From the NCBI RefSeq assembly GCF_000300195.1, contig NZ_AMQH01000006.1, forward strand, positions 248,001 through 312,000: a DNA stretch of 64,000 nt, read 5' to 3'. The DNA is from Clostridium tunisiense TJ. Its GTDB lineage: Bacteria; Bacillota; Clostridia; Clostridiales; Clostridiaceae. Of the stretch, positions 37,339 through 48,600 are shown piece by piece (the stretch's first letter is position 1; every line of letters starts with the position of its first letter). The notes under the pieces were generated by a model. It was not told the DNA's origin and ran no database searches. It saw only the letters and a list, made by a program, of their open reading frames with translations. Both the position numbers and the translations under genes were made by a program.

Positions 37339-38346
37339 TTATACTTCAATAAAAGAGTGCTCATCCTTCATTTCTCTAGACATAAGTTCTTGTACTGCAT
37401 CATGGGCATTTTTATTTAGAAATAAAACCTTATAAAGCTCATCAGTAATAGGCATACTTATTCCTTCTCTTTCTTTCAGTGCATAAAAAGCCTTTGTAGC
37501 CTCAATTCCTTCAACAACCATGCCTACTTCTTTAGAAGCCTCTTCCATGGTCTTTCCTTGTCCTATAAGAATTCCAGCTCTCCTATTTCTGCTATGCATA
37601 CTAGTACAAGTAACAATTAAATCTCCCATACCAGTTAAGCCATAGAAGGTTTCTTGCCTTCCGCCAAGCTTTGTTCCTATTCTCACAATTTCGTGCATAC
37701 CACGGGTCATTAGAGCTGCTTTTGCATTGTCTCCATAACCTATGCCGTCAGTTATTCCAGCGGCAAGGGCAATTATGTTTTTACATGCTCCGCCTATTTG
37801 AACCCCAATTAAATCATCATTAGTGTAAATTCTAAAGCTGCTAGTGCTAAAAATCTGCTGAATTTCCTTAGCGGCTTCCATATCTCTTGAGGAAACAGTT
37901 ACTGTGGTAGGAATTCCTCTTGATACTTCTTCAGCATGACTTGGGCCTGATAAGATGACAATTGGATTACTTAATATTTCCTCTTCCATAATTTCTGACA
38001 TGGTCTTAAGGGTACCTTTTTCTATGCCCTTTGCTACAGTAACAAGGATTTGGCTCTTATTTAGTAGCGACGCAACCTGCCTTGAAACTGTTCTAATTAC
38101 TTGAGAAGGCACGGCTAAAACTATAACCTTACTGTTTTCTATAGCTTTATCCAATTCTCCATAAGCAGTTACATTACCTGGTATAGTAACACCTGGGAGA
38201 AACTTGCTATTTTCTCTTTTTATATTAATATCCTCAACACCATGTTCATCAATTGTCCAAATAGCTGTTTCAATTCCTTTTTTAGAAAGCATTACCGCTA
38301 AAGCTGTACCGAAGCTTCCTCCTCCTAAAAATGCAACCTTTAACAT
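37339..38346 (-). CDS. gpsA: NAD(P)-dependent glycerol-3-phosphate dehydrogenase
   Basis: Makes sn-glycerol-3-phosphate for phospholipid synthesis. 335 aa; Rossmann GGGSFGTALA at 8-17, LSGPSHAEEV and GGACKNIIALAAG with the catalytic lysine. AAGGAAGGG lies before ATG. The der-gpsA(-spoIVA) order is conserved in spore formers. Confidence 0.97.
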   Translation of the reverse strand: MLKVAFLGGGSFGTALAVMLSKKGIETAIWTIDEHGVEDINIKRENSKFLPGVTIPGNVTAYGELDKAIENSKVIVLAVPSQVIRTVSRQVASLLNKSQILVTVAKGIEKGTLKTMSEIMEEEILSNPIVILSGPSHAEEVSRGIPTTVTVSSRDMEAAKEIQQIFSTSSFRIYTNDDLIGVQIGGACKNIIALAAGITDGIGYGDNAKAALMTRGMHEIVRIGTKLGGRQETFYGLTGMGDLIVTCTSMHSRNRRAGILIGQGKTMEEASKEVGMVVEGIEATKAFYALKEREGISMPITDELYKVLFLNKNAHDAVQELMSREMKDEHSFIEV

Positions 38347-38372
38347 AATTTCCCTTCCTTCCCTATATCTTA

Positions 38373-39689
38373 TTATTCTTTTCTTTCTCTGAAAATTAGC
38401 TTTATACCTGTTCCCTTAAAGTCAAAGCTTTCTCTAAGTTGGTTTTCTAAATATCTCTGATATGAGAAGTGTAACAAGTTTGGATCATTTACAAAGAATA
38501 TAAATGTTGGTGGTTTTGTGTCTACCTGAGTAACATAGAATATTTTTAATCTCTTTAATGCTACTATTGGTGGCTCTTTCATAAGCACTGCTCTACTTAT
38601 TACGTCATTTAAAACTCCAGTAGCAATACGCTTATTATAGTTATTAAAGCAATCTCTTGCCATTGTAAGTACTTTGTTTACCCTTTGACCAGTTAGTGCA
38701 GATATATAAAGGTACGGTGCATAAGGCATAAAGGATAATCCTTTGGATATTTCATTAGTAAACTTAGTCATGGTCTTATCATCTTTTTCAATTAGATCCC
38801 ACTTATTTACAATGATCATTATTGCTTTGCTTAACTCGTGAGCATATCCAATGATTTTCTCATCCTGATCACTTAGCGTCTCAGTGGCATCAAGCATAAG
38901 AATACACACATCCGCTCTTTCAATGGCAGCAAGAGTTCTAATTACACTATATCTTTCTATTTCTTCCTTAACTTTGCTCTTTCTTCTTAAGCCTGCTGTA
39001 TCTATTAAGATAAACTTACCCTCTTCAGTTTCTATCCTACTATCAATAGCATCTCTAGTAGTACCTGGGATATCACTTACTATATTTCTATCTTCACCTA
39101 AGATTTTATTGATTAAAGAAGATTTTCCTACGTTAGGCTTTCCAACCATAGCAATTTTAATATATTCTTCGTCCTCGTCATTTTCTCCATTAGTTCCAAA
39201 GTGGCTAACCACTTCATCTAGCATATCTCCAAGTCCTAGGCCTTGTGCTGCTGATATGGCAATTGGAGTTCCTATTCCTAAGTTGTAAAATTCAAAGGCA
39301 TTATCTTCTAATTCAATTCTATCTATTTTATTAACTACTAATATAATAGGTTTTTTTGATTTTCTAAGCATTTGAGCTACTTCAAAGTCTGATGGATGAA
39401 GTCCCTGTTTTCCATCAACAATAAATACAATAACATCTGCTGTTTCAATAGCAATGTTTGCTTGTCTTCTCATCTGTGCCATTATTATGTCTTCATTTTC
39501 TGGCTCAATTCCACCTGTATCAATTATAGTGAAATTATGACGAAGCCATTCAGCCTCTGCATAAATTCTGTCCCTTGTAACTCCTGGTGTATCTTCAACT
39601 ATAGCAATTCTCTTTCCTGCTAGTTTATTAAAAAGTGTTGATTTACCCACATTAGGTCTTCCAACGATTGCAACTATTGGTTTTCCCAT
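38373..39689 (-). CDS. der: Ribosome biogenesis GTPase Der (EngA)
   Basis: Essential 50S assembly factor with two tandem GTPase domains and a KH-like C-terminal domain. 438 aa; G1 motifs GRPNVGKST (10-18) and GKPNVGKSS (about 183-191), NKID and NKWD for guanine recognition. The ATG lies 1 base after the DUF512 gene stop. Confidence 0.98.
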   Translation of the reverse strand: MGKPIVAIVGRPNVGKSTLFNKLAGKRIAIVEDTPGVTRDRIYAEAEWLRHNFTIIDTGGIEPENEDIIMAQMRRQANIAIETADVIVFIVDGKQGLHPSDFEVAQMLRKSKKPIILVVNKIDRIELEDNAFEFYNLGIGTPIAISAAQGLGLGDMLDEVVSHFGTNGENDEDEEYIKIAMVGKPNVGKSSLINKILGEDRNIVSDIPGTTRDAIDSRIETEEGKFILIDTAGLRRKSKVKEEIERYSVIRTLAAIERADVCILMLDATETLSDQDEKIIGYAHELSKAIMIIVNKWDLIEKDDKTMTKFTNEISKGLSFMPYAPYLYISALTGQRVNKVLTMARDCFNNYNKRIATGVLNDVISRAVLMKEPPIVALKRLKIFYVTQVDTKPPTFIFFVNDPNLLHFSYQRYLENQLRESFDFKGTGIKLIFRERKE

Positions 39690-39690
39690 T

Positions 39691-41022
39691 CTAATCCTCC
39701 TCTGTGTATTGATTTATAAGGTCAATTAAGTCTTCTCCTGTATAATCACATACAATTATTTTTTTATTTAATAATCTTTCTAAGTCTGCCACTGTATAAT
39801 CATCTAGTAAAATTAATTCCTCTGTACTTCCGAGTTCATAACCCCTTCTTAGCACATTGCTAGGTATAATTATATATTTTCCTAAATCCCTATTTTTTAG
39901 TGCTTCAATTATATCTTTTCCTGTTAAAAGTCCTGCTACTGTAATGGTTTTTCCGAAAAATTCATTTTCAACTCTAACCACATCTAGCTGAATTTTAGGA
40001 TTTACTTCTTTAATTTGCGAAGCGATTTCATATATAACTTCATAAGCTGAAGTTCCAGTTACCATTGTAAAAGATCCCTTATTATTCTGTAAATAGGAAA
40101 GATCATTTTCTATAGTAGATTGTAATAATCTTATCATACCTATACCATCTTCTAATTGTTCGTAGCCACAATAATGCTCTTCCTCTGGTATACTAACTCC
40201 TGACACCATATAAAACTCATCTGACAATCTAGCAAAAGGCGTTCCAATTTCCTTTTCATACTTCTGTTGAAGCTCTGTTATAAGTTCTATTTGCTTTCTT
40301 GCAGTATCCTTATTAAACAATTGAAGTTGTGGTAAGTTTTCCCTATGCTTTGTAACTCCTAGAGGAACAATTGCTACATTTTCCACATTAGGGTAAAGCT
40401 TCTCTAGGTCCTCTACGGTTTTAACAAGTTCTTCATTATCGTTTAGCCCAGGACAACATACAATTTGAGTATTTATCTTAATCCCTGCTTCTGACAATCT
40501 TTTTAGTATTTCGTATATATTTCCAGCAAACCTATTATTAAGCATTCTAATCCTAAGCTGCGGATTAGTAGTATGTACTGAAACATTAATAGGACTTATT
40601 CTATATTTAATTATCCTATTAATATCATCCTCACTCATATTAGTTAAAGTTAAAAAATTTCCTTGTAGGAAGGATAATCTAGAATCATCATCTTTAAAAT
40701 AAAGAGTTTCCCTCATACCTGGAGGTAATTGGTCAATAAAACAAAATACACATTTATTATGACAACTTCTAGGCTTATCTAGTATGGCTTCTCTAAATAT
40801 TATACCTAAATCCTCATCATAATCCTTCTCTATTTCAATCTCCCAAATCTCACCATCTTTTTTCTCTACTTCTATAAGTAATTCTTCATCGGTAACAAGA
40901 AATTTATAATCAATTATGTCCTTCACTTCATTACTATTTATACTTATAAGTTTATCTCCGACTTCTATACCTACTTCTTCTGCTATACTACCAGGCATAA
41001 CTTTAGCAATCTCATTTTTCAT
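39691..41022 (-). CDS. DUF512 protein: PDZ plus radical SAM domains
   Basis: 443 aa. A PDZ-like domain at about 1-70 ([18 protein letters not shown]) precedes a radical-SAM core with C87, C91 and C94 (CHNKCVFC) and a C-terminal DUF512 domain. Further cysteines (VCCPGLN, HYCGYEQ) may bind a second cluster. Conserved next to der in clostridia; its reaction is unknown. Strong AAAGGAG before ATG. Confidence 0.92.
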   Translation of the reverse strand: MKNEIAKVMPGSIAEEVGIEVGDKLISINSNEVKDIIDYKFLVTDEELLIEVEKKDGEIWEIEIEKDYDEDLGIIFREAILDKPRSCHNKCVFCFIDQLPPGMRETLYFKDDDSRLSFLQGNFLTLTNMSEDDINRIIKYRISPINVSVHTTNPQLRIRMLNNRFAGNIYEILKRLSEAGIKINTQIVCCPGLNDNEELVKTVEDLEKLYPNVENVAIVPLGVTKHRENLPQLQLFNKDTARKQIELITELQQKYEKEIGTPFARLSDEFYMVSGVSIPEEEHYCGYEQLEDGIGMIRLLQSTIENDLSYLQNNKGSFTMVTGTSAYEVIYEIASQIKEVNPKIQLDVVRVENEFFGKTITVAGLLTGKDIIEALKNRDLGKYIIIPSNVLRRGYELGSTEELILLDDYTVADLERLLNKKIIVCDYTGEDLIDLINQYTEED

Positions 41023-41316
41023 ATTCCTATCTCCTTTATGTACGTAGAAATCAAAATCACTATTTTTTTATGATTATTGATCCCCTTAAGGCTTTTGGAA
41101 TGAATAAATTACCTTTCATTTTAAAAGCCTACACCGCAACTATAACATCTTACTATGATTATGTCCGCTATTATGATATATTATATCAATTACTAGGAAT
41201 AGTCAATGTTTAACAACTCATTCCCACGTTTATTATTCCCCCTTAACCCTACCAAAACTCCTAAGTTTATTCTCTCTAATTTTGATCCTTTATAAACAAA
41301 TATATCCTTTACAAAT
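41023..41316. other. Intergenic region DUF512 gene/phoU
   Basis: About 290 bases with the promoter region of the DUF512-der-gpsA unit. A 19-codon frame near its left end lacks a ribosome site. No structure of note. Confidence 0.45.
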
Positions 41317-41338
41317 GGAAAAAACCTCCAAAGGAGGT
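41317..41338 (-). terminator. Intrinsic terminator after phoU
   Basis: ACCTCC-TTT-GGAGGT followed by TTTTTTCC on the - strand, 5 bases after the phoU stop. Ends the pst-phoU operon. Confidence 0.88.
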
Positions 41339-41342
41339 AAGT

Positions 41343-41999
41343 TTAATCGTTTAAGTCTACTTGTTTTCCAGTAATTAAGTAAATTGTCCACTCACAAATA
41401 TTAGTGGTATGGTCTGCCATTCTCTCAAGAAACTTTGCGACGAATAAAAATCTTGTAGCTTGCTGAACAACTTTTGGATTTTCTAACATTATTACTAAAA
41501 GTTCGCTAAATATTTGCTTATAGATAGCATCTACAGAATCATCTTTTTTACAAACAACATATGCCAAATCCACATCTCTATCCATATAAGCTTGTAAACA
41601 CCCATCTATCATTTCTTCTACAATAGCAGATATTCTTGGGATATCAATTAATTCCTTAATATATTTTTGCCCTTCAAGCTGCTTAGTTATTTTAGCAATA
41701 TCAACTGCATGGTCTGCAATTCTTTCTAAATCAGTAACAATTTTACTCATAGTGAAGATACTTCTTAAGTCAATGGCTAGAGGCTGACGAGTTGCTATGA
41801 GCTTAATACACTTGTCTTCAATTTCTTTTTCTAAGTCATCAACTAAATCATCCTTTTTAATTACTTCATTGGCTAGGTTTATATCTTGTGAAACTAAAGC
41901 ATTAATAGAATGGCTAATCTGAGCTTTTACTATATCCCCCATTTTTTTAAGTTCCTCATGCAAATTAACTAATTCTGTATCGAAGTTTTTTCTTGACAT
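41343..41999 (-). CDS. phoU: Phosphate uptake regulator PhoU
   Basis: Helical adaptor that links Pst transporter state to PhoR signalling. 218 aa with two PhoU repeats, each carrying a metal-binding ExxxD-type pattern (for example VTDLERIADHAVDI and FLERMADHTTNI). AAGGTGG lies before ATG. Last gene of the pst operon. Confidence 0.97.
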   Translation of the reverse strand: MSRKNFDTELVNLHEELKKMGDIVKAQISHSINALVSQDINLANEVIKKDDLVDDLEKEIEDKCIKLIATRQPLAIDLRSIFTMSKIVTDLERIADHAVDIAKITKQLEGQKYIKELIDIPRISAIVEEMIDGCLQAYMDRDVDLAYVVCKKDDSVDAIYKQIFSELLVIMLENPKVVQQATRFLFVAKFLERMADHTTNICEWTIYLITGKQVDLND

Positions 42000-42011
42000 A
42001 GCTACACCACC

Positions 42012-42761
42012 TTAACTTATTCTTCCTGTAATATAATCCTGAGTTCTGTTGTCTTCCGGTCTATAGAATATTTGCTCCGTATCCCCAAATTCAATTATTT
42101 CTCCGTTAAAGAAAAAAGCAGTATAATCTGAAATTCGGGCAGCCTGTTGCATGTTATGGGTTACAATTATTACTGTATAGTTTTCTCTTAAAGTATCCAT
42201 TAATTCTTCAATTTTTAAAGTAGATATTGGATCTAAAGCTGAAGTTGGTTCATCCATGAGAATTACCTCTGGTTCAATGGCAATAGTTCTTGCAATACAT
42301 AATCTCTGTTGTTGTCCTCCTGATAGGGCTAGAGCACTTTTATTTAGTCTATCTTTAACCTCATCCCAAAGTGCTACTGCTTTTAAACTACTCTCTACTA
42401 TTTGGTCCAAGACCTTTTTATTTTTAACTCCATGAATTCTTGGTCCATAGGCAATGTTTTCATATATGGACATAGGAAAGGGATTTGGTTTTTGAAATAC
42501 CATACCAACATGCTTTCTCAGCTCCATTACATCGTAGCCCTTATATATATCTATATCATTATATGATAAATTACCATCAATTTTAACCCCTTCAATTAAG
42601 TCATTCATTCTATTCAAAGTTCTTAAAAAGGTTGACTTTCCACAACCTGATGGTCCTATAAGCGCTGTAACCTTATTCTTTTTTATATTTATATTTACAT
42701 TTCTTAATGCCTTCACAGTACCATAGTGCAGGTTAAGATCCTTAACCTTTATTATATCCAT
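42012..42761 (-). CDS. pstB: Phosphate ABC transporter ATP-binding protein PstB (second copy)
   Basis: 249-aa ABC ATPase; Walker [10 protein letters not shown] at 36-44, signature LSGGQQQR, Walker [14 protein letters not shown] and H-loop [10 protein letters not shown] start at ATG 42761 with GGAGG 7 bases upstream; the frame continues upstream to 42836 without support. It is a close paralogue of the gene immediately upstream, an arrangement like pstBA-pstBB of Bacillus. Confidence 0.95.
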   Translation of the reverse strand: MDIIKVKDLNLHYGTVKALRNVNINIKKNKVTALIGPSGCGKSTFLRTLNRMNDLIEGVKIDGNLSYNDIDIYKGYDVMELRKHVGMVFQKPNPFPMSIYENIAYGPRIHGVKNKKVLDQIVESSLKAVALWDEVKDRLNKSALALSGGQQQRLCIARTIAIEPEVILMDEPTSALDPISTLKIEELMDTLRENYTVIIVTHNMQQAARISDYTAFFFNGEIIEFGDTEQIFYRPEDNRTQDYITGRIS

Positions 42762-42828
42762 ATTAAATCCTCCAATGATACATTTTATATTTAAATCTAT
42801 TTCATCAGTTATTTTGTCTTTATATCTA

Positions 42829-43584
42829 TTAACCAAATCTACCTGAAATATAATCCTCTGTTTTCTTACTCTTAGGGTTATAGAAAATATCTTCTGTATT
42901 ACTAAACTCTATTAGCTCACCATTCAAGAAGAAACCTGTGTAATCTGATACTCTTCCTGCCTGCTCCATATTGTGAGTTACTATAACCACTGTATAATTT
43001 TCTTTCAACTCGTGAATTAAGTCCTCTACTTTTAAGGTTGAAATTGGGTCAAGGGCAGAAGTTGGCTCATCCATCAAAATAATATCTGGCTTTGCAGCTA
43101 GAGTTCTTGCAATACATAATCTTTGTTGCTGTCCTCCTGATAAATCAAAAGCAGATTTGTTTAGCTTATCTTTTACCTCATCCCATAGAGCAGCTCCTCT
43201 TAAACTTTTCTCTACTAATTCATCTAAAACTTTTTTGTTTTTTATTCCATATCTTTTTGGTCCATAAATTACATTTTCATATATAGACTTTGGAAAAGGA
43301 TTTGCCTTTTGAAAAACCATTCCAACCTTTTTTCTAAGTTCTATTAGATTTATATCTTTATCTAAAATATTCTGGTTATCGATTAGTATATTTCCTTCAT
43401 ATCTTGTATTGTCAATAATGTCATTCATTCTATTTAAAGTTCTTAAAAATGTAGACTTACCACAACCGGATGGTCCAATTAAAGCTGTAACCTTTTTTGA
43501 TAGTATTTCCATATTTATATTCTTTAAAGCTTGATTTTCTCCATAATAAAAATTTAAATCATGAACTTTTATTCCTAACTCCAT
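42829..43584 (-). CDS. pstB: Phosphate ABC transporter ATP-binding protein PstB (first copy)
   Basis: 251-aa ABC ATPase with all motifs intact: GPSGCGKST at 37-45, [21 protein letters not shown] and IVTHNMEQA. It differs from the following copy mainly in the N-terminal strand and in the loop after NRMND (IIDNTRYEG against LIEGVKIDG). GGGGGG precedes the ATG. Both copies look functional. Confidence 0.95.
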   Translation of the reverse strand: MELGIKVHDLNFYYGENQALKNINMEILSKKVTALIGPSGCGKSTFLRTLNRMNDIIDNTRYEGNILIDNQNILDKDINLIELRKKVGMVFQKANPFPKSIYENVIYGPKRYGIKNKKVLDELVEKSLRGAALWDEVKDKLNKSAFDLSGGQQQRLCIARTLAAKPDIILMDEPTSALDPISTLKVEDLIHELKENYTVVIVTHNMEQAGRVSDYTGFFLNGELIEFSNTEDIFYNPKSKKTEDYISGRFG

Positions 43585-43601
43585 AATAATTTCCCCCCTT
43601 A

Positions 43602-44486
43602 CTAATCTAGTCTCTTTTGATACTTATTTCTTAATATTATAGCTAGAGTATTAGCACCTAGTAAAAATACCAATAGTACTATTATTCCTGTTGCCGCAAG
43701 CTTCTGAAACTCTGCTTGAGGTCTGGAGGTCCAATTGTATATTTGAAGAGGTAGTGCTGTATAGGCAGAAAATAAGTCCTTTGGTAAAAATGCTACATAA
43801 CTAGCAGCTCCCACCATAATAAGTGGTGCTGATTCTCCAAGAGCTCTAGAAATTGAAAGAATAGTTCCTGTGAGAATTCCTGGCATAGCAAAGGGTAGCA
43901 CTACTCCTGTGATACTTTGCCACTTAGAAACTCCAAGTGCATAAGATCCTTCTCTTAAAGACTTAGGTACATTTCTTATAGCTTCTTGAGAGGTAATTAT
44001 AATTGTGGGTAATATCAAAAGTGATAAGGTCAAGGCAGCTGATACAATTCCTCTTCCAAACATAAAGGTTTGAACAAATATTGCAAGACCAAGTATTCCA
44101 TAAACTATAGAAGGTACTCCTGCTAGGTTTGATATGTTAAGTTCTAAAAACTCTCTAAATTTATTTTTAGTCATATACTCTTCTATATAAATTGCCGAAC
44201 CAATGCCTATTGGAAATGCAATTAAAGCTGTAAGCCCAATGACATAAGCACTACCGACTATTGCTGGCAATACTCCTGCTTTGGATGCTATACGAGAAGG
44301 TAACCCTGTTAAAAAATCTAAACTTAAGTATTCTAATCCATCCTTTAATACAGAACCTATTAATACTATAAGTATTATGATTCCGAAGGTAGTACAAAGA
44401 AAAAATGTAGTTTTAAATATATTATTTATTCTTTGTCTACTTTTAAAATTGTCCTTTGCATTATTCTTAAATAAGTTTTTACTCAT
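43602..44486 (-). CDS. pstA: Phosphate ABC transporter permease PstA
   Basis: 294-aa inner-membrane permease with six predicted hydrophobic segments and the [18 protein letters not shown] coupling motif of the BPD family. Its ATG overlaps the pstC stop by 1 base (TAATG), so both permeases are made together. Confidence 0.96.
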   Translation of the reverse strand: MSKNLFKNNAKDNFKSRQRINNIFKTTFFLCTTFGIIILIVLIGSVLKDGLEYLSLDFLTGLPSRIASKAGVLPAIVGSAYVIGLTALIAFPIGIGSAIYIEEYMTKNKFREFLELNISNLAGVPSIVYGILGLAIFVQTFMFGRGIVSAALTLSLLILPTIIITSQEAIRNVPKSLREGSYALGVSKWQSITGVVLPFAMPGILTGTILSISRALGESAPLIMVGAASYVAFLPKDLFSAYTALPLQIYNWTSRPQAEFQKLAATGIIVLLVFLLGANTLAIILRNKYQKRLD

Positions 44487-45382
44487 TACATTTTCACCTG
44501 ACCTTTTTTCACAATTCTTTTAGCTATGAGATTTAATCCAAAGGTTATTAAAAACAATAGTGCTCCTACCGCAAAAATAGTTTGATATTCTACTGATCCA
44601 TGGCTAACATCTCCCATAGCCACAGATACCATATATCCAGTCATGGTTTGAATGGAATTCAGTGGATTTAATGTAAGTTGTGGCTTTGCTCCTGCTGCAA
44701 TTGCAACGATCATAGTTTCCCCTACTGCTCTTGATATAGCTAATATAAAAGAGGAGACAATACCAGATAATGATCCCGGAATAACAATCTTTGTTACTAC
44801 TTCGAATTTCGTTGCTCCAAGTGCGTAAGCCCCATTTCTAACTGAATTAGGTATAGCACTCATAGCATCTTCACTCAAAGAAGAAACTAGAGGAATTACC
44901 ATAATTCCCACTGCAATACTAGCGCTTAGAGCATTAAAAATTTGTATGTTAGGTGCAAAATTTTTTAAAAATGGAGTTATTACTGTAAGTGCAAAGTATC
45001 CATATACTATGGATGGAATTCCTGCTAGTATTTCTAATATAGGTTTTAATATATTTCTAACTTTTTTAGATGCATACTCACTTAAGTATATAGCTGCGCC
45101 TAATCCAACGGGAATAGCAATAACACTAGCCCCTGCTGCAATTAGCAAAGTACCATTTAGTAGTGGCAGTATTCCAAAGTTCTGTGGTTTCATAAGTGGT
45201 GACCATTTAGTGCCAGTAAAAAATTCACTAATACTAACTTGGCTAAAAAACACAATACTTTCTCTTATTAAAATAAATATTATAGTAATAGTAGTTATAA
45301 TTGATAAAATTGCAAACAATGATAAAGACTTTTCAATAAAGAATTCCTTTTTGCTTCCTTTAACCTTCTTTTTAAGTTCCAT
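44486..45382 (-). CDS. pstC: Phosphate ABC transporter permease PstC
   Basis: 298-aa permease partner of PstA, with a first membrane segment near 18-40 and the coupling motif [25 protein letters not shown] lies before ATG. A terminator lies between it and pstS, so expression is probably lower than that of the binding protein. Confidence 0.96.
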   Translation of the reverse strand: MELKKKVKGSKKEFFIEKSLSLFAILSIITTITIIFILIRESIVFFSQVSISEFFTGTKWSPLMKPQNFGILPLLNGTLLIAAGASVIAIPVGLGAAIYLSEYASKKVRNILKPILEILAGIPSIVYGYFALTVITPFLKNFAPNIQIFNALSASIAVGIMVIPLVSSLSEDAMSAIPNSVRNGAYALGATKFEVVTKIVIPGSLSGIVSSFILAISRAVGETMIVAIAAGAKPQLTLNPLNSIQTMTGYMVSVAMGDVSHGSVEYQTIFAVGALLFLITFGLNLIAKRIVKKGQVKM

Positions 45383-45521
45383 AAAAATCCTCCTATATAA
45401 CTAACCTGTATGCGTTTTGAACAAACTCTATATCTATATATTATTCCCTCTTTGTTAACTCTATTATGTACTATGTTAAGTGAAAGTTAAGTGGAGGTTA
45501 TGATTGGAATAAACTTAATTT

Positions 45522-45557
45522 AAAAAGCACTGGGATCATATATCCACAGTGCCTTTT
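45522..45557 (-). terminator. Terminator between pstS and pstC
   Basis: GCACTG/CAGTGC with inner GGAT/ATCC arms and outer A/T pairs; the - strand continues CTTTTTAAATT. It lies 25 bases after the pstS stop, inside the operon, and probably lets only part of the transcripts pass. Confidence 0.75.
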
Positions 45558-45581
45558 AGAGATAACTAATTATTCTTTTAA

Positions 45582-46550
45582 CTATTTAATTTTATTTAGC
45601 TGCTCTTTGTATTCAGCTTCTGGCAATGCAACTTCACCAATCTCTGGCACTATATCCTTTGCATTTTCTAAGTAAAATTTAACAAATTCTTTTACTTCTG
45701 GCTTTCCAAAGGACTTGTTGTTTACATATACAAAGATAGGTCTAGATAATGGCTTATAGCTACCATCTTTAATTGTATTTAGTGAAGGTTCAACTGCTCC
45801 TGTGCCAGTATCTATTTTAACAGCCTTTAATTTATCACTATTTGCTTCATAGTATGAGAATCCAAAGAACCCTATGGCATTCTTATCTCCACCTATCCCC
45901 TGAACTAAAGTATTGTCATCTTCACTAGGATTCACATCTGGTCTCATAGCTTTTGCTTTTTTATTTATAGCTTCTGTAAAGAATTCAAAGGTTCCAGAGT
46001 CTGGACCTGGAGTATAAAATTTAATAGGTTCTGCTGGCCAATCTGCCCTTACATCTTTCCAAGTTTTAACAGTACTATCTGGTGACCACATCTTTTTTAG
46101 TTCATCCACTGTTAATGTATCTACAAAGTTATTTTCCTTACTTACACAAACTGTAATTCCATCATAGGCTACTATAAACTCTGTCATCTCAACACCATTT
46201 TCAGCTGCCTTTTTCTTCTCTTCTTCCTTTACAGGTCTTGAAGCATTTTGTATATCTGTTTCTCCAACTACAAATCTTTTAAAGCCTCCACCTGTTCCTG
46301 ATATAGCTACTGGTATTTGAACATCAGTATACTTTTTGTTAAATTCTTCTGCCATAGCTTCTGTTATTGGTCCTACTGTGGAGGATCCATCTGCTTGTAT
46401 AGTACCTGATAATTTTTGTGTTTGGGCTGCATTATTATCTGTATTATTCTTAACTTCTCCACCATCTTTGTTTCCGCATCCAGCTAGCACTCCTGTCATC
46501 ATTGTAACTGCTAATGTGGCTACCATAAGTCTTAAGCTTGTCTTTTTCAT
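45582..46550 (-). CDS. pstS: Phosphate-binding lipoprotein PstS
   Basis: High-affinity extracellular phosphate receptor. 322 aa; signal peptide with lipobox VLAGC, lipidated C25, then an asparagine-rich linker; DGSSTVGPITEAM and SGTGGGFKRF form the phosphate site. GGAGGG lies before ATG. First gene of the operon, behind a Pho-box-like array. Confidence 0.97.
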   Translation of the reverse strand: MKKTSLRLMVATLAVTMMTGVLAGCGNKDGGEVKNNTDNNAAQTQKLSGTIQADGSSTVGPITEAMAEEFNKKYTDVQIPVAISGTGGGFKRFVVGETDIQNASRPVKEEEKKKAAENGVEMTEFIVAYDGITVCVSKENNFVDTLTVDELKKMWSPDSTVKTWKDVRADWPAEPIKFYTPGPDSGTFEFFTEAINKKAKAMRPDVNPSEDDNTLVQGIGGDKNAIGFFGFSYYEANSDKLKAVKIDTGTGAVEPSLNTIKDGSYKPLSRPIFVYVNNKSFGKPEVKEFVKFYLENAKDIVPEIGEVALPEAEYKEQLNKIK

Positions 46551-46609
46551 TAAAAATACCCTCCATTTATATAAAATTTATTTAGTTTTATTTCTTCCTT
46601 ACAATATTT

Positions 46610-46684
46610 ATTATAGTGTTTCTTAATTAAGGCATTATTATGTATTAGTTAAGTAATGGAAAGTTCTTGTTAAGCATATTTAAC
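46610..46684 (-). promoter_or_regulatory. Pho-box-like array and promoter of pstS
   Basis: On the - strand TTAA-type elements recur in TTAAAT, TTAACA, CTTTCC and TTAACT at steps of 10, 11 and 10 bases (+ positions 46648-46684), the pattern of PhoP sites in Firmicutes. About 30 bases downstream is TATAAT (46610-46615). No TTGACA-like -35 is present at the proper distance, as expected for an activated promoter. Confidence 0.55.
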
Positions 46685-46758
46685 AATTTATACCTTCTCA
46701 ATAAGGTACAAATTCTTGTAACTCCTAAACATACTAGAAATACAAAAATTCCTTGCAA

Positions 46759-46799
46759 GAAAAAAGAACTATAAGTATTCAGTTAATACTTATAGTTCT
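46759..46799 (-). terminator. Intrinsic terminator after phoR
   Basis: AGAACTATAAGTATT and its complement form a perfect 15-bp stem with loop AACTG (- strand), followed by TTTTTTC. It lies about 80 bases after the phoR stop. Confidence 0.88.
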
Positions 46800-46881
46800 A
46801 ATTGATTTTCTTTTAGTTAATGACTAGCTTCCTTTATTTCTACCCTGTTATCAAGCTATTAAGGTTATATAAGTAATTTCA

Positions 46882-48600
46882 TTATGCATATGGAATTTTA
46901 ATAATGAACTTTGTGCCAACCCCTACCTTGCTTTCCACTGCAATATTCCCCTTAAAGCTTAATACAATATGTTTAACAATAGCTAACCCTAAGCCTGTTC
47001 CACCTTTTGCTCTAGATCTTGCTTTATCCACTCTGTAAAACCTTTCAAAGAGTCTAGGTATATATTCCCTGGGAATTCCATTTCCTGTATCTTCCACTGT
47101 AATTACACAGTACCTTTTTTCATTTCTTCTAGAAATAATCACTTTATCCCCTGATTCACAGTACTTCACGCCGTTATCCACCAGATTTATTAACATTTGC
47201 TTAAACCTATCACCATCACCAATTAAATCAGGGACATCCTCACCCTCTATAGAAAGTATAATATTCTTTTTATCTGCTGTATTTTTAATTAAGTTGTAAA
47301 CATCTCCAATAGCCTTATTAACATTTACTCTTTCTTTCTTTCCTTCCCTTTGTTGCTCAATATCTGATAGTAACAATATATCGGATATTAATCTTGTAAG
47401 TCTTTCTGCTTCGTCATTGATAATATTTAAAAATTTATCTCTCGTTTCTATATCATCTACATACCTTAGAGTTTCAGCAAAGCCTTTTATAGACGTTAAT
47501 GGAGTTTTAAGTTCATGAGATACATTTGCAACAAATTCAGTTCTCATATTTTCTAGCCTTTTTACTTCTGTAATGTCATGAACCACTGCTACAGCACCAA
47601 TATGCTGATTTCTATTTATAATGTCCGCTGTTCTTACTCTTAATTCCCTTAATTGTGGCCTAGTAATTCTTATTTCTCTAAAGTTTGTGTCTCCATCTAA
47701 AAATATGTTAGTCATATCAAACTCTTTGGATACTTCACAGATATTTTTCCCTACAATATCTTCTTCCATATCAAAGATATTTTTAGCATAGTTGTTAATC
47801 ATAATGATTTTATTTGTATTATCAATAGCTATAACTCCACTATCCATGCTTTCAAGTATAGCTGCTAATCTATTTTGTTTTTCCTTAACTTCATTTAGAG
47901 TATTTTGAAGTTTATCTGCCATATGATTAAAGTTTCTTCCTAATTGTCCAAGTTCATCTTCTGAGTTTACATTTACTCTTCTATTTAATTCACCTTTTGC
48001 AATCATTGAAGTAATAAAATCTAAATCTCTAATAGGCTTAACAATAACATAGGAAAGTTTAATAGATAGCCACAGAGAAATCAAAAGTATAGCAATTATT
48101 GCAACTACGTAGTATATGATATAGGAACTTCCTAATCTATGTACATCTTTTAACGCTTTTGAAGTTCTAATAATACTCCCATCTTCTAGTTCACTAGCAT
48201 AATAAATTGTATTAGAATCAGTATCCTTACTGTATCTGATGCTATAACCTTCTCCATGGTTTCTTGCTGAAATTACCTCTTCTCTATCATTATGATTATC
48301 TAGCTCATCCTTAGAAAAGCTTGTATCCAATATTACCTGTCCCTGGCTATTAATCACAGTAACTCTTACATCTGATTCTTGCAGGATTCTAGTTACATTT
48401 TCTTCTTGCTCCTTACTCTTTTCCAAAGTATTCTTTAATAGCTCATTATAAACTTTTAAGTTTGTTTTAGCATTCGTTTCATTTTGATAGCTAAATATTC
48501 CATAGAATAACAGTGTTATAAATAAAAATATGAAAATTAATGCTCCTAATATAAAGAGCATTAACTTTCTTTTCATACTAACTTTTAACTTATTCCTCAT
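46882..48600 (-). CDS. phoR: Phosphate-responsive histidine kinase PhoR
   Basis: Membrane sensor kinase of about 572 aa: membrane segments near 12-34 and 161-181 around an extracytoplasmic domain, then HAMP, a PAS domain, HisKA with H362 in SHELKTPLTS and a HATPase domain with GTGLGLAIVKH. I start at ATG 48600, with GGAG 6 bases upstream; it overlaps the phoP end by 11 bases. Next to pst, so its signal is most likely phosphate. Confidence 0.93.
   Translation of the reverse strand: MRNKLKVSMKRKLMLFILGALIFIFLFITLLFYGIFSYQNETNAKTNLKVYNELLKNTLEKSKEQEENVTRILQESDVRVTVINSQGQVILDTSFSKDELDNHNDREEVISARNHGEGYSIRYSKDTDSNTIYYASELEDGSIIRTSKALKDVHRLGSSYIIYYVVAIIAILLISLWLSIKLSYVIVKPIRDLDFITSMIAKGELNRRVNVNSEDELGQLGRNFNHMADKLQNTLNEVKEKQNRLAAILESMDSGVIAIDNTNKIIMINNYAKNIFDMEEDIVGKNICEVSKEFDMTNIFLDGDTNFREIRITRPQLRELRVRTADIINRNQHIGAVAVVHDITEVKRLENMRTEFVANVSHELKTPLTSIKGFAETLRYVDDIETRDKFLNIINDEAERLTRLISDILLLSDIEQQREGKKERVNVNKAIGDVYNLIKNTADKKNIILSIEGEDVPDLIGDGDRFKQMLINLVDNGVKYCESGDKVIISRRNEKRYCVITVEDTGNGIPREYIPRLFERFYRVDKARSRAKGGTGLGLAIVKHIVLSFKGNIAVESKVGVGTKFIIKIPYA

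Noticed and set aside
42762..42836. N-terminal extension of the second PstB
   Set aside because: GGAGG stands directly before ATG 42761, and the extension has no PstB similarity.
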